From: JACMLD01 sp044223995
Lineage (GTDB): Bacteria > Bacteroidota > Bacteroidia > Chitinophagales > Chitinophagaceae
Assembly (NCBI GenBank): GCA_044223995.1
Contig: JBGALE010000004.1
Location: forward strand, 496,001-560,000
Length of the DNA: 64,000 nucleotides
Direction of reading: 5' to 3'
Below, one piece after another: positions 35,893 through 43,962 of the stretch (positions are counted from its first letter, which is position 1; each line of letters begins with the position of its first letter). The notes under the pieces were generated by a model. The model was given only the letters and a program-made list of their open reading frames with translations. It had not been told where the DNA came from and searched no databases. The position numbers were made by a program, and so were the translations under genes.

Positions 35893-36870
35893 TTAACCAA
35901 ACAATCCACCTTTCTTCAACTCACGAACGCCTTCACCGATTTTGTAACCATTGTGGTAGATTTCAATTTTGTAATTACCACGCTGAAAATCGCTGTTTTG
36001 TTTCCATGCAAACTGAACGGGCTTTCTTTTGCCTGATTCATATTCTACAGGAACTTTTGCAGTGAACAGCTTGTCGCCTTCTTCACGGGTAGTGAAGGTG
36101 CCGGAACCAAGTGCTTCAACAGTTACAGGTTTTCCATCAGGACCAGTGATGCAAACATAAATGTCAGTAGTACCAGACTGTGCGATGCGGTTGTCAACAT
36201 CAAATGCGATAACCAGTTTGTCAACGCGTTTTGCAGTAGTGGTAACTTTTTCCTTACCATTTTTCCTTTCATGGATAGGAGTGATGGTAATGTTGTAAGC
36301 ATTCAAAGTAGAACCGATATCAACTTTTTTCTCAGCTTCTGCCTTTTGAGTGGAAGTAGTGGCCAGATCAGTTGTCAACTTCTCTTTGTCCGCAGTCAAC
36401 TGTGTTTTTTCAACAGTCAATTGCTGGTTAGAAGCTGTCAGTTCTTCGATCTGCTTTTCCATTCCGGCAATCTTATCATTCAACTGGTTGATCAGTTCTT
36501 TTGCTCTTGACAGCTCAGCTGCGGTGGCATTTTTCTTGTTCAGAATAGACCTGATTTCAGCTTTCTTCTTGGTGATGTCATTGTTTGCTTCAGTCAGCTT
36601 GCTCTGCAACTGGTTATTGCTGCCAGTTACTGAATCCAAACGAGCCAGGGAAGCATCGAAACTGCGTTGCAGTTCACTCTTCTCGTCGGTTACTTTTGCA
36701 ATCTGTGAATCTTTGGTAGTGATAAGGCGCTCCTGGTTGTTATTGTTGTAAAGGAGATAGCCCCATGTACCTAAAAGACCAATTGCTAAAAGACCGATGA
36801 TTAGACCCCTGTAATCTTTCTTGGGGGGTTGGCTCTGTGGAGTGGCCGAAGGATAATTTGATGTACTCAT
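35893..36870 (-). CDS. Membrane-anchored coiled-coil protein of unknown function
   Basis: A 325-residue protein. A short cytosolic N-terminus rich in Ser, Pro and Gln is followed by one membrane helix (about residues 24-42, GLIIGLLAIGLLGTWGYLLY), a long coiled coil (about 50-180, with many ELT, QLT and AEK heptads) and a C-terminal beta domain (about 185-325) with NAYNITITPI and KLVIAFDVDNRI. I start at the ATG at 36870; the open frame to 36888 would use a TTG. It is conserved-looking in the phylum but has no named function. It resembles an envelope-spanning scaffold protein. Confidence 0.82.
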   Translation of the reverse strand: MSTSNYPSATPQSQPPKKDYRGLIIGLLAIGLLGTWGYLLYNNNNQERLITTKDSQIAKVTDEKSELQRSFDASLARLDSVTGSNNQLQSKLTEANNDITKKKAEIRSILNKKNATAAELSRAKELINQLNDKIAGMEKQIEELTASNQQLTVEKTQLTADKEKLTTDLATTSTQKAEAEKKVDIGSTLNAYNITITPIHERKNGKEKVTTTAKRVDKLVIAFDVDNRIAQSGTTDIYVCITGPDGKPVTVEALGSGTFTTREEGDKLFTAKVPVEYESGKRKPVQFAWKQNSDFQRGNYKIEIYHNGYKIGEGVRELKKGGLFG

Positions 36871-37129
36871 ATTAGTTTCGTTTTTCAAAAGTTATTAAAT
36901 ACGTTCCCTTAAAACCAGGCTGTTTTTTCAGCCATAGACCCTTTCGTCTAAAACCATGCCAGAATTGTTTTCAGGAACAGGAATGACCACCAAAGTAAAC
37001 GGGGAAAACCTTCGAAACGCTGTACTGTAAAGGGTTTCCATAAAATCTTGGGAACATCGGTAAATAGAAATTCAGAAGTAATTCACACCGGCCCGGGCCC
37101 TCTTTTATTTATTATTAATATTGCAAACT

Positions 37130-38128
37130 ATGTCTGTTGAAAAAATACTGAGCGACTGGAAAAAAAAACAATTCAAACCGGTGTACTGGCTGGAAGGTGA
37201 GGAAGATTATTATATCGATCAGGTAATGAATTATGCCGAGCACCAAATTTTGACGGAGTCGGAAGCTGGCTTTAACCTGAGTGTGTTTTATGGGAAGGAT
37301 GCCGCGTGGGCCGATGTCATCAATGCCTGCATGCGCTATCCCATGTTTGCCGAGCGGCAGGTGGTATTGCTAAAAGAAGCGCAGCAGATGAAGGACATCG
37401 ATAAACTGGAACCCTACATTGACAGCCCCCTTCGTTCCACGGTGTTTGTGGTTTCGTACAAGGAAAAAAAAGTAGATGGGCGCAGCAAACTGGCAAAACT
37501 GCTGAAGGAAAAAGGAGAGATGCTCAGTACCAAAAAAATGCAGGAAAGGGAATTGCCTTCCTGGACAAGTGAACTGGTAGAATCAAAGGGATACACGATA
37601 AACAGTAAAGCACTCATGCTGGTAGTAGATCACATTGGAAGTGATCTCTCCCGCATCAACAATGAAATTGAAAAAATAACGGTGAACCTTGGCAGCCGGA
37701 AAAATATTACGGAAGAAGATGTGGAAATGTATGTCGGCGTTAGTAAGGAATACAATGCATTTGAACTACAGGACGCACTGGCAAAAAAAGACCTTGTAAA
37801 AGCCATGCGGATTATCCAATACTTTGAAAGCAATCCCAAAGCCGCACCGATACAATTGGTTTTGCCACCGATCTATAATTATTTCTCAAAGGTGTTTTCC
37901 ATTTTCGGCATGAGCGATAAAAGTGACAATGCTGTAAAATCTCTTTTCTACAATAATATTTTTGCCGCCAGGCAGGCACTGGAAACGATGCGCATCTATG
38001 GCTATGAGGGCGTGGAAAGGGTGTTGTTGCTGCTCCATCAGTACAACTTAAAAAGTGTCGGCGTAAATGATAATGGCACACCACATGCCTCACTGATGAA
38101 AGAACTGGCAGTAAAAATTGTGATGTAA
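37130..38128 (+). CDS. holA: DNA polymerase III subunit delta
   Basis: The clamp-loader delta subunit, which opens the sliding clamp at replication forks. The N-terminus FKPVYWLEGEEDYYIDQV is the degenerate AAA+ region of the family, lacking a Walker A motif as expected. PMFAERQVVLLKEAQ and the middle DLSRINNEIEKI segment are typical, and the C-terminal helical collar is complete. The start is the ATG at 37130 (332 residues); a TTG at 37121 is the alternative. It converges with ribF with no bases between the stops. Confidence 0.93.
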   Translation: MSVEKILSDWKKKQFKPVYWLEGEEDYYIDQVMNYAEHQILTESEAGFNLSVFYGKDAAWADVINACMRYPMFAERQVVLLKEAQQMKDIDKLEPYIDSPLRSTVFVVSYKEKKVDGRSKLAKLLKEKGEMLSTKKMQERELPSWTSELVESKGYTINSKALMLVVDHIGSDLSRINNEIEKITVNLGSRKNITEEDVEMYVGVSKEYNAFELQDALAKKDLVKAMRIIQYFESNPKAAPIQLVLPPIYNYFSKVFSIFGMSDKSDNAVKSLFYNNIFAARQALETMRIYGYEGVERVLLLLHQYNLKSVGVNDNGTPHASLMKELAVKIVM

Positions 38129-39076
38129 TCAACCCAGCAGTTGAAGGGCTGCTTCCCGGTCTTTTGCCAGTTGTGCTTTCAATCTGTCCAGGCCATTGAA
38201 TTTTTCTTCCCCCCGCAGGTAATGCAGCACATGAACACGCAATATTTTACCGTAAATCTCGCGGTTAAAATCAAAAATATTTACTTCGATCATTCGCTTA
38301 CTACCGTCAACGGTTGGGCGAAAACCAATATTCATCATGCCCTTTAGTCTTGGCTGATCGCTTTTTAAAGAGTGATCAACTGACAGTTCAACTTCTACGG
38401 CATACACACCATCGCCGGGAATTAATTTATCAACTGATTCTACCTGAAGGTTTGCTGTCGGGTAGCCAATGGTTCTGCCAAGCTTGTTTCCTTCGACTAC
38501 AGTTCCTTCAAAAAAATAATGATAACCCAACAGCCGGTAAGCTTCTCTAATATCAGGGCGGAGCAACGCCTCACGGATTTTGGTGCTGCTGATCGTTACT
38601 TCATCAATGACCTGGCCGGGTATTTCAATCAGCTTAAACAAATGTTGTGCAGCATATGCTTCCAGCAATTTGAAATCGCCAATACGGTCTCTACCGAAGC
38701 GGTGATCGTACCCGATAATGACAGTATGCGGGTGAAACCTGGCCACAAGAAAATCTTTTACGTATGCTTCTGCCGATTGACTGGCAAATGCCTGGGTAAA
38801 TGGCACAATCACGAGGTTATCGAGCCCCTCAGCTTCCAGCAGTGCCGTTTTTTCCCCGAGTGTATTGATCAGTTGTAGCGGTTTGCTGGTTACGATCTTT
38901 CGTGGGTGCGGATCAAAGGTGATCAGCACGGTTTCACCACCAATGGCTGCCGCTTCTTTTTTGAGTTGGGAAATGATCTGCCGGTGACCGGGATGTACGC
39001 CGTCGAAAGTACCAATAGTGACTACTGCTTTGCGGAATCCGGGTAATGTGTTTATGTCTTTAAAGACTTTCATCAT
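38129..39076 (-). CDS. ribF: Bifunctional riboflavin kinase/FAD synthetase
   Basis: Makes FMN from riboflavin and then FAD. The N-terminal adenylyltransferase domain shows TIGTFDGVHPGH (HxGH at 28-31), DPHPRKIVTS and GYDHRFGRDRIGD; the C-terminal kinase domain shows LGRTIGYPTANL, PGDGVYAV and MNIGFRPT. The length (315) is normal. No FMN riboswitch is visible upstream. A -7 element lies 10 bases upstream of the ATG, so the transcript would have an almost absent leader. It is divergent from purM. Confidence 0.95.
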   Translation of the reverse strand: MMKVFKDINTLPGFRKAVVTIGTFDGVHPGHRQIISQLKKEAAAIGGETVLITFDPHPRKIVTSKPLQLINTLGEKTALLEAEGLDNLVIVPFTQAFASQSAEAYVKDFLVARFHPHTVIIGYDHRFGRDRIGDFKLLEAYAAQHLFKLIEIPGQVIDEVTISSTKIREALLRPDIREAYRLLGYHYFFEGTVVEGNKLGRTIGYPTANLQVESVDKLIPGDGVYAVEVELSVDHSLKSDQPRLKGMMNIGFRPTVDGSKRMIEVNIFDFNREIYGKILRVHVLHYLRGEEKFNGLDRLKAQLAKDREAALQLLG

Positions 39077-39086
39077 AAAAGTGCTG

Positions 39087-39094
39087 CAAAACTA
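39087..39094 (-). promoter_or_regulatory. -7 promoter element for ribF
   Basis: On the minus strand TAGTTTTG matches TAnnTTTG exactly. The predicted transcript start would be within a few bases of the ribF ATG. Confidence 0.5.
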
Positions 39095-39189
39095 AAGGAA
39101 AAATCAGCATCGAAACCTTGGTAATTTGGGCGTAATTGGTTTTGCCGCCATGTCAAAAAACTGCAATTTCGCATTTCCAAAACAGTAAC

Positions 39190-40359
39190 ATGTCTTTATA
39201 CAGCCAAAGAGGCGTTTCAGCACAGAAGGAAGAAGTACATAAGGCAACGGAAAAACTGGACAAGGGCCTTTTCCCATACGCGTTTTGCAAATTGTACCCG
39301 GATTACCTGGGCAATGATGCCAACTGGGTAAACGTGATGCATGCAGATGGTGCCGGCACCAAAAGTATTCTCGCTTACCTGCAATGGAAGGAAACCGGTG
39401 ATTTGTCTGTTTGGAAAGGGATAGCACAGGATGCGGTTGTGATGAACCTTGATGATTTGCTTTGCGTGGGTATTCACGATAATCTTTTATTTTCTTCTAC
39501 TATCGACCGGAACAAACGACTGATCCCAGGTGAAGTACTGGAAACTATCATCAATGGCACACAGGAAATTTTTGACTCACTGAAAACTTTTGGCGTAGGT
39601 ATTCATTACCTCGGTGGGGAAACCGCCGATGTGGGTGATGTGGTGCGTACGATTGCCGTAAATGGTACCATGGCAGCAAGATGGCCGAAGAATAAAATAA
39701 TCAGCAACGAGAAAATTCAACCCGGTGATGTCATTGTCGGTTTTGCCAGTTATGGACAGTCGACCTATGAGTCTGTATACAACAGTGGTATTGGCAGCAA
39801 TGGTTTGACCAGTGCGCGCCATGATGTATTGCAAAAAACATACGGCGCACGGTACCACGAATCGTACGATACGGCATTGGATGAACAGGTGGTCTATATA
39901 GGGCCGCATAAATTAACCGATAGTATTAACGCCGGAGATCAACAAACAACAGTGGGAAATTTGATACTCAGCCCTACGCGTACCTATGCTCCTGTATTGA
40001 AACAAATATTTGAAAGTGACTTTGATGCAGTTCATGGCCTGATCCACTGCAGTGGCGGCGGGCAAACCAAATGTTTGAAATACCTCCCCGGTAATATGCG
40101 GGTGGTAAAGGACAATATGATAATGGCTCCCGCTGTATTTGACATCATTCAGAAAGCTTCCAAATCGGACAACCGCGAAATGTACCAGGTATTCAATATG
40201 GGTTGCCGGCTGGAAATATTCACCGATGAAAAATCAGCCGAAAAGCTGCTGGCAACTGGCAAACAGTTTGGAATTGATACGCAGGTTACAGGCAGGGTAG
40301 AAGCCAGTGATAAAAAGGAACTGGTATTAAAAATTGGAGGGGAGGAAATAAAGTATTGA
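39190..40359 (+). CDS. purM: Phosphoribosylformylglycinamidine cyclo-ligase (AIR synthetase)
   Basis: Forms the imidazole ring of AIR in purine synthesis, using ATP. It is the long Bacteroidota form (389 residues): YSQRGVSAQKEEVHKAT at the start, HADGAGTKS and DAVVMNLDDLLCVGI in the N-terminal AIRS domain, YLGGETADVGD and GIGSNGLTSARH in the centre, and HCSGGGQTKCLKYL in the C-terminal domain. I start at the ATG at 39190, which gives the family's MSLYSQRGV N-terminus; the frame is open 54 bases further. A terminator follows. Confidence 0.94.
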   Translation: MSLYSQRGVSAQKEEVHKATEKLDKGLFPYAFCKLYPDYLGNDANWVNVMHADGAGTKSILAYLQWKETGDLSVWKGIAQDAVVMNLDDLLCVGIHDNLLFSSTIDRNKRLIPGEVLETIINGTQEIFDSLKTFGVGIHYLGGETADVGDVVRTIAVNGTMAARWPKNKIISNEKIQPGDVIVGFASYGQSTYESVYNSGIGSNGLTSARHDVLQKTYGARYHESYDTALDEQVVYIGPHKLTDSINAGDQQTTVGNLILSPTRTYAPVLKQIFESDFDAVHGLIHCSGGGQTKCLKYLPGNMRVVKDNMIMAPAVFDIIQKASKSDNREMYQVFNMGCRLEIFTDEKSAEKLLATGKQFGIDTQVTGRVEASDKKELVLKIGGEEIKY

Positions 40360-40369
40360 AAAAATTGGA

Positions 40370-40396
40370 GCCGCTGAAAAGCGGCCCCCTGTTTTT
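40370..40396 (+). terminator. Terminator of purM
   Basis: A six-base stem (GCCGCT with AGCGGC) closed by a stable GAAA tetraloop is followed by CCCCTGTTTTT, between the convergent purM and amidase-fusion genes. Confidence 0.7.
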
Positions 40397-40433
40397 ATGG
40401 CTATCGTTATGAGAACTTGCTTGTGACAGCTTT

Positions 40434-42203
40434 TCAGTTATCTTCCTTGCTTACTACCTGTTTTTTAACTTTTGGGTCCCTGTTCTTTTCCTGGACATAA
40501 TATTTTATCTCTTCGTTTTTTATCACGGTGCTGTCTCCGTTATTATATGTGATCAATACATCTTTATCTCTTTTGAATACTTTGATGTTTTTCGTAGTAC
40601 GGCCGTTCAGATTTTTTTCCAGCGAAGCAATACCCGGCGTAGTGTTATTGTAACCAGTGCCTGGTATGAGGCCTGCAGCAATGGCAAACTGGTGGTTCTT
40701 GAATTGTACCACAGCATCCAGTATATTTTTTGCAATTTTTTCCTGGTTGTTTTTATCAGTGATAAAGGCAGCGTCTGCAGGATTGTCGATATAACCACAT
40801 TCAATGATCACTGCCGGGCAATTGCTGTTGTCCAATACCCAAATGCCGCGCGGTGACTGGTGGATATTATCTGACACGGCATAAATATTTTTCAGGCCGC
40901 CCAGGATGGTAGATGCCAGTTTTTTTGAGCGTTCATCTTCTTTTCGCCCGGATACCCAGGCATCAAAACCGCTGTTGGAAGTCGTTTGTTCTTCACGGGT
41001 ATTGACGTGAATGGAAATAAATGCGTCAGGTTTGGCCTGCTCCGAAATTTCCACCCTTTTATGCAAGCCTTCCTGTATGGTAGTTGCATTACCGGGTAAA
41101 ATGTCGTTGTTTCGTGTCAGCACAACTTTTACATTATACTGAGGGGCCAGTTCAAACATTTTTTGGGTGATGGCCAGCGTGATGTCTTTTTCCGCGATCC
41201 CGCTGGCGCCTTTTGCACCGGCATCAATACCACCGTGGCCTGCATCTACTACAATGGTAATTGGTACATCTGCCGCAGAATGTTGAACTGCAGCATTTGA
41301 CCGGGTTAATTTTACAGCGAATGCGCAAAAGATAATTAACAGCAGCGGCAATACCATTGCCCTGCTAATGTAGCCGCTGTTGCGGCGCAATTGATCAAGT
41401 TTGGTAATCATGGCTATTCTTCTTTTTATTTGGTGATGAAAAAAAGGATGGGTAAGCCCGGCGGTTCTTTGCCGGATAGCATAGGTAAGCAGTAGTTCTG
41501 CGTATTCAAATTTGTTACCGGAAGATGCGGCATATTCATCAGCGAGAAACTCATGTATGGCCCGGGTTTCTTTTTTTATCAGGTGAAAGAACGGGTTGAA
41601 CCAACCAATGATACAAAGCAATTCCATGAACAGGATATCGATACTGTGCCGTTGGTTGACATGAAATAATTCGTGGCGGAAAATTTGCTGGCCCCCGATC
41701 GTATCAAGCGGAATTTTTTCATTCCAGAATATATTCCTGAAGAAGGAAAACGGAGCACCTTTTTCACTGGTTTGAAAGAAATAAGTTTTATTAAAGATTT
41801 CAAACGGGTACTTATTTTTAATGCGGCTGATATATACCAAAGAACGGGTAAGCATGAATAAACCAGTGGCTACTCCCGTAGTGTATAATACGTATAATCC
41901 GTTTTGCAATGTCAGCCAATGGCGCCAGTTGTTTCCGACCGTATTTATAGTTGCCAATTCCTCCCAGTTGTTGAAGCTGACAACCTGTAGTGTTTTGAAA
42001 ACGGCAGGGTGCTGATCACTGCCTGACAGCCAGTGAAGGGGTATATTAATGAAGGGCAGCAGGATGGATACAGCGGATAACAACAGCAGGTAAAAACGGT
42101 TGTAGTGGTGAAATCGTTTGTTGCGCAGGAACAGGCAATAATACCCATAGGGTAACCCCGACGAGATAATGATTTTGATGATGTAGATCAGTAGGATATT
42201 CAT
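40434..42203 (-). CDS. BlaR1-type M56 membrane peptidase fused to N-acetylmuramoyl-L-alanine amidase
   Basis: A 589-residue fusion. Residues 1-300 form a BlaR1/MecR1-like M56 domain: four or so membrane helices, the zinc motif HELFH at 177-181 and the third-ligand motif HEFLAD at 217-222. After a last membrane helix (about 282-300) the extracytoplasmic part is an Amidase_3 domain (about 313-505) with zinc ligands H323 (DAGHGG), E338 and H399 (SIHVN) and catalytic E468 (IIECGY). A basic tail of about 60 residues follows. In BlaR1 the outer domain is a beta-lactam sensor; here it is a peptidoglycan hydrolase. The gene overlaps blaI by four bases (ATGA) and is surely regulated with it. Confidence 0.92.
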   Translation of the reverse strand: MNILLIYIIKIIISSGLPYGYYCLFLRNKRFHHYNRFYLLLLSAVSILLPFINIPLHWLSGSDQHPAVFKTLQVVSFNNWEELATINTVGNNWRHWLTLQNGLYVLYTTGVATGLFMLTRSLVYISRIKNKYPFEIFNKTYFFQTSEKGAPFSFFRNIFWNEKIPLDTIGGQQIFRHELFHVNQRHSIDILFMELLCIIGWFNPFFHLIKKETRAIHEFLADEYAASSGNKFEYAELLLTYAIRQRTAGLTHPFFHHQIKRRIAMITKLDQLRRNSGYISRAMVLPLLLIIFCAFAVKLTRSNAAVQHSAADVPITIVVDAGHGGIDAGAKGASGIAEKDITLAITQKMFELAPQYNVKVVLTRNNDILPGNATTIQEGLHKRVEISEQAKPDAFISIHVNTREEQTTSNSGFDAWVSGRKEDERSKKLASTILGGLKNIYAVSDNIHQSPRGIWVLDNSNCPAVIIECGYIDNPADAAFITDKNNQEKIAKNILDAVVQFKNHQFAIAAGLIPGTGYNNTTPGIASLEKNLNGRTTKNIKVFKRDKDVLITYNNGDSTVIKNEEIKYYVQEKNRDPKVKKQVVSKEDN

Positions 42204-42574
42204 TCTGACTGGTTTTTGGATGATTTAATCTGTTGAAGGAGGTTTTCCAGTTCTTCCAGGCTGAGTTTGTTGTCGTTGACAAACTGGGAAACGAGTTTGG
42301 CAGGGGAGCCTTCAAAATAGCCTTTAATAACCTGGTTAATGCTTTTCTTGCCGTAATCCGATTTTGAAATTTTCGGCCGGTACAAATTGTTGCGCCCCTG
42401 GACTTCATAGCCCACAAAACCTTTTTCGATGAGTATTTTGAGGAGGGTGGCGATAGTATTGGAATGAGGTTTTGGCTCAGGGCTGTTCTCCACAATGTCT
42501 TTGAGAAAGCCTTGCTGCAGTTTCCAAAGGACCTGCATGACCTGTTCTTCTGCTTTGGTGAGCGATTTTATCAT
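42200..42574 (-). CDS. BlaI/MecI family repressor
   Basis: A 124-residue winged-helix repressor. The N-terminal DNA-binding domain (LTKAEEQVMQVLWKLQQGF, HSNTIATLLKILIEKGFV) is followed by a C-terminal dimerisation segment with LVSQFVNDNKLSLEELENLL, which aligns with the region of BlaI that is cut by its partner protease. It should bind the two palindromes directly upstream and be released when the M56 fusion protein, encoded by the next, overlapping gene, is activated. The inducer is not a known beta-lactam sensor here. Confidence 0.93.
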   Translation of the reverse strand: MIKSLTKAEEQVMQVLWKLQQGFLKDIVENSPEPKPHSNTIATLLKILIEKGFVGYEVQGRNNLYRPKISKSDYGKKSINQVIKGYFEGSPAKLVSQFVNDNKLSLEELENLLQQIKSSKNQSE

Positions 42575-42590
42575 AACTAAAAATTTAGTT
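42575..42590. promoter_or_regulatory. BlaI-type operator 1
   Basis: A 16-base dyad, AACTAAAAATTTAGTT (seven-base arms), begins immediately upstream of the blaI start codon. It shares AACTAA...TTAGTT with operator 2. Position and shape fit autoregulation by the BlaI-like repressor. Confidence 0.75.
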
Positions 42591-42605
42591 GCTGAACAAA
42601 TCTAT

Positions 42606-42621
42606 AACTAAATTCTTAGTT
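42606..42621. promoter_or_regulatory. BlaI-type operator 2
   Basis: A second 16-base dyad, AACTAAATTCTTAGTT (six-base arms), centred 31 bases from operator 1, which is almost exactly three turns of DNA, so two repressor dimers could bind the same face. Both are flanked by T on the left and G on the right. Confidence 0.75.
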
Positions 42622-42985
42622 GTGAAACAAATGTGGAAAATATTTTTGTTTTTTTTAAGAAGGATTACTGCAGATGAAGTGTGCGACGCAAGAAAGGCCC
42701 AACAGTAGTCCGGATGCCGGTTACATCGAATTATACTCTCGAAAAAAATAAGGTTTTTGGCAGGTTGGCAGACAATAACGCCGATAGACATCCGACAGTT
42801 TTTTGCATAAACGCTATGACGTTTGGAGATTGCGACTTATTTTTGCAGACGGTTCTGGACGGATCTGAATGAGCTTAACGCTCTGTTTGCATTTCAATTG
42901 CAACCTCCCCCGAACAATCCTTGTCTGATGATCGTTGATACTGTACCCGCCACAGGTATCGCCATTTTATTACTTAAGATAAGAT
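42622..42985. other. Non-coding region between blaI and rpoD
   Basis: A 364-base divergent intergenic region. It holds the upstream part of the blaI promoter area and a -7 match (TATTTTTG, 42838-42845) for the sigma-factor gene. I see no convincing gene or hairpin in it; the short open frames here lack starts and composition of real genes. Confidence 0.6.
42838..42845 (+). promoter_or_regulatory. -7 promoter element upstream of rpoD
   Basis: TATTTTTG fits TAnnTTTG exactly and lies about 140 bases upstream of the start. A TTTGG at 42822-42826 is closer than the usual -33 spacing, so the match is partial. Confidence 0.4.
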
Positions 42986-43843
42986 ATGAGACAGCTAAAA
43001 ATCGCTACACAGATTACCAATCGGGATTCACAGGCAGTTGAAAAGTATCTACAGGAAATTTCTAAAATTTCCATGATTACACCTGAAGAGGAAACCATAC
43101 TGGCCCAGCGAATCAAGATGGGTGACCAGAGAGCACTGGATAAACTCGTGCAGGCCAACTTACGTTTTGTGGTATCTGTTGCTAAGCAGTACCAGCACCA
43201 GGGCCTTTCACTTAGCGATCTCATTAACGAGGGCAACCTCGGTTTGATTAAAGCCGCCCAGCGTTTCGACGAAACAAAGGGTTTTAAATTCATTTCATAC
43301 GCTGTTTGGTGGATTCGCCAGTCCATCCTGCAGGCGTTGGCAGAGCAGGGCAGATTGGTCCGCCTGCCTCAAAACAAAATTGGCACATACAACAAGGCAA
43401 ATAAAGCCTATATGGCTTTTGAACAGGAGCATGAGCGTGAACCTTCAACTGAGGAGTTGGCCGAGTTGCTGGAAATGAGCGAAACGGAGATCAATAATAT
43501 ATTCCAGAGTAATACCCGTCACACGTCGCTGGATGCACCCGTGCATGAAGCGGAAGACGTGGCCATGGGCGATTTACTGGAAGGTGGTGATGATACCGAT
43601 GATGATGTGATGAAAGATTCGCTGAGAAATGAAATCCGCCGCGTGTTGAAATCACTGAGCCCAAGGGAAGCTGAAATTGTGAATGCTTACTTTGGACTGG
43701 ATGGCGAAAATGGTGTTACCATTGAGCAAATTGGTCAGAAATACGATTTGACCAAGGAGCGAATCCGCCAGATTAAGGAAAGGGCCATAAAGCGTTTGCA
43801 GAAAGCCCGCTACAGCAACGCACTGAAAGCATATTTGGGATAA
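42986..43843 (+). CDS. rpoD: Primary sigma factor RpoD/SigA, Bacteroidota type
   Basis: The housekeeping sigma factor that recognises the unusual Bacteroidota promoters (TTG and TAnnTTTG). At 285 residues it lacks region 1.1 and starts near region 1.2 (DSQAVEKYLQEISKI). Region 2 reads LVQANLRFVVSVAKQYQHQG, LSDLINEGNLGLIKAAQRFD and FKFISYAVWWIRQSILQAL. Region 3 (REPSTEELAELLEMS) and region 4 (LSPREAEIVNAYFGLDG, LTKERIRQIKERAIKRLQ) are complete. A strong terminator follows 20 bases after the stop, so it is transcribed alone. Confidence 0.96.
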   Translation: MRQLKIATQITNRDSQAVEKYLQEISKISMITPEEETILAQRIKMGDQRALDKLVQANLRFVVSVAKQYQHQGLSLSDLINEGNLGLIKAAQRFDETKGFKFISYAVWWIRQSILQALAEQGRLVRLPQNKIGTYNKANKAYMAFEQEHEREPSTEELAELLEMSETEINNIFQSNTRHTSLDAPVHEAEDVAMGDLLEGGDDTDDDVMKDSLRNEIRRVLKSLSPREAEIVNAYFGLDGENGVTIEQIGQKYDLTKERIRQIKERAIKRLQKARYSNALKAYLG

Positions 43844-43862
43844 TATCTTCCACCGCATTTTA

Positions 43863-43893
43863 AAAGCCCTCCAATTTTTCGGAGGGCTTTTTT
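43863..43893 (+). terminator. Terminator of rpoD
   Basis: A perfect ten-base stem (AAAGCCCTCC with GGAGGGCTTT) with an eight-base loop and a run of six T. Confidence 0.92.
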
Positions 43894-43950
43894 GTACCCG
43901 GTTATTTTATAACAAAAGCATAATATCAGCTGTTATTACAGTGCAGCTAT

Positions 43951-43958
43951 TATTTTTG
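43951..43958 (+). promoter_or_regulatory. -7 promoter element of the DUF4249 gene
   Basis: TATTTTTG matches TAnnTTTG exactly and ends four bases before the ATG at 43963. With the usual spacing to the start site, the transcript would begin at or next to the ATG, i.e. it would be leaderless. Confidence 0.5.
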
Positions 43959-43962
43959 CAGT

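Noticed and set aside
37090..37099. GGCCCGGGCC palindrome before holA
   Set aside because: A perfect 10-base dyad with no loop; it cannot form a hairpin terminator and no matching operator was seen elsewhere.
38129..39190. FMN riboswitch upstream of ribF
   Set aside because: The region before ribF is under 120 bases, has a promoter next to the ATG and lacks the conserved FMN aptamer motifs.
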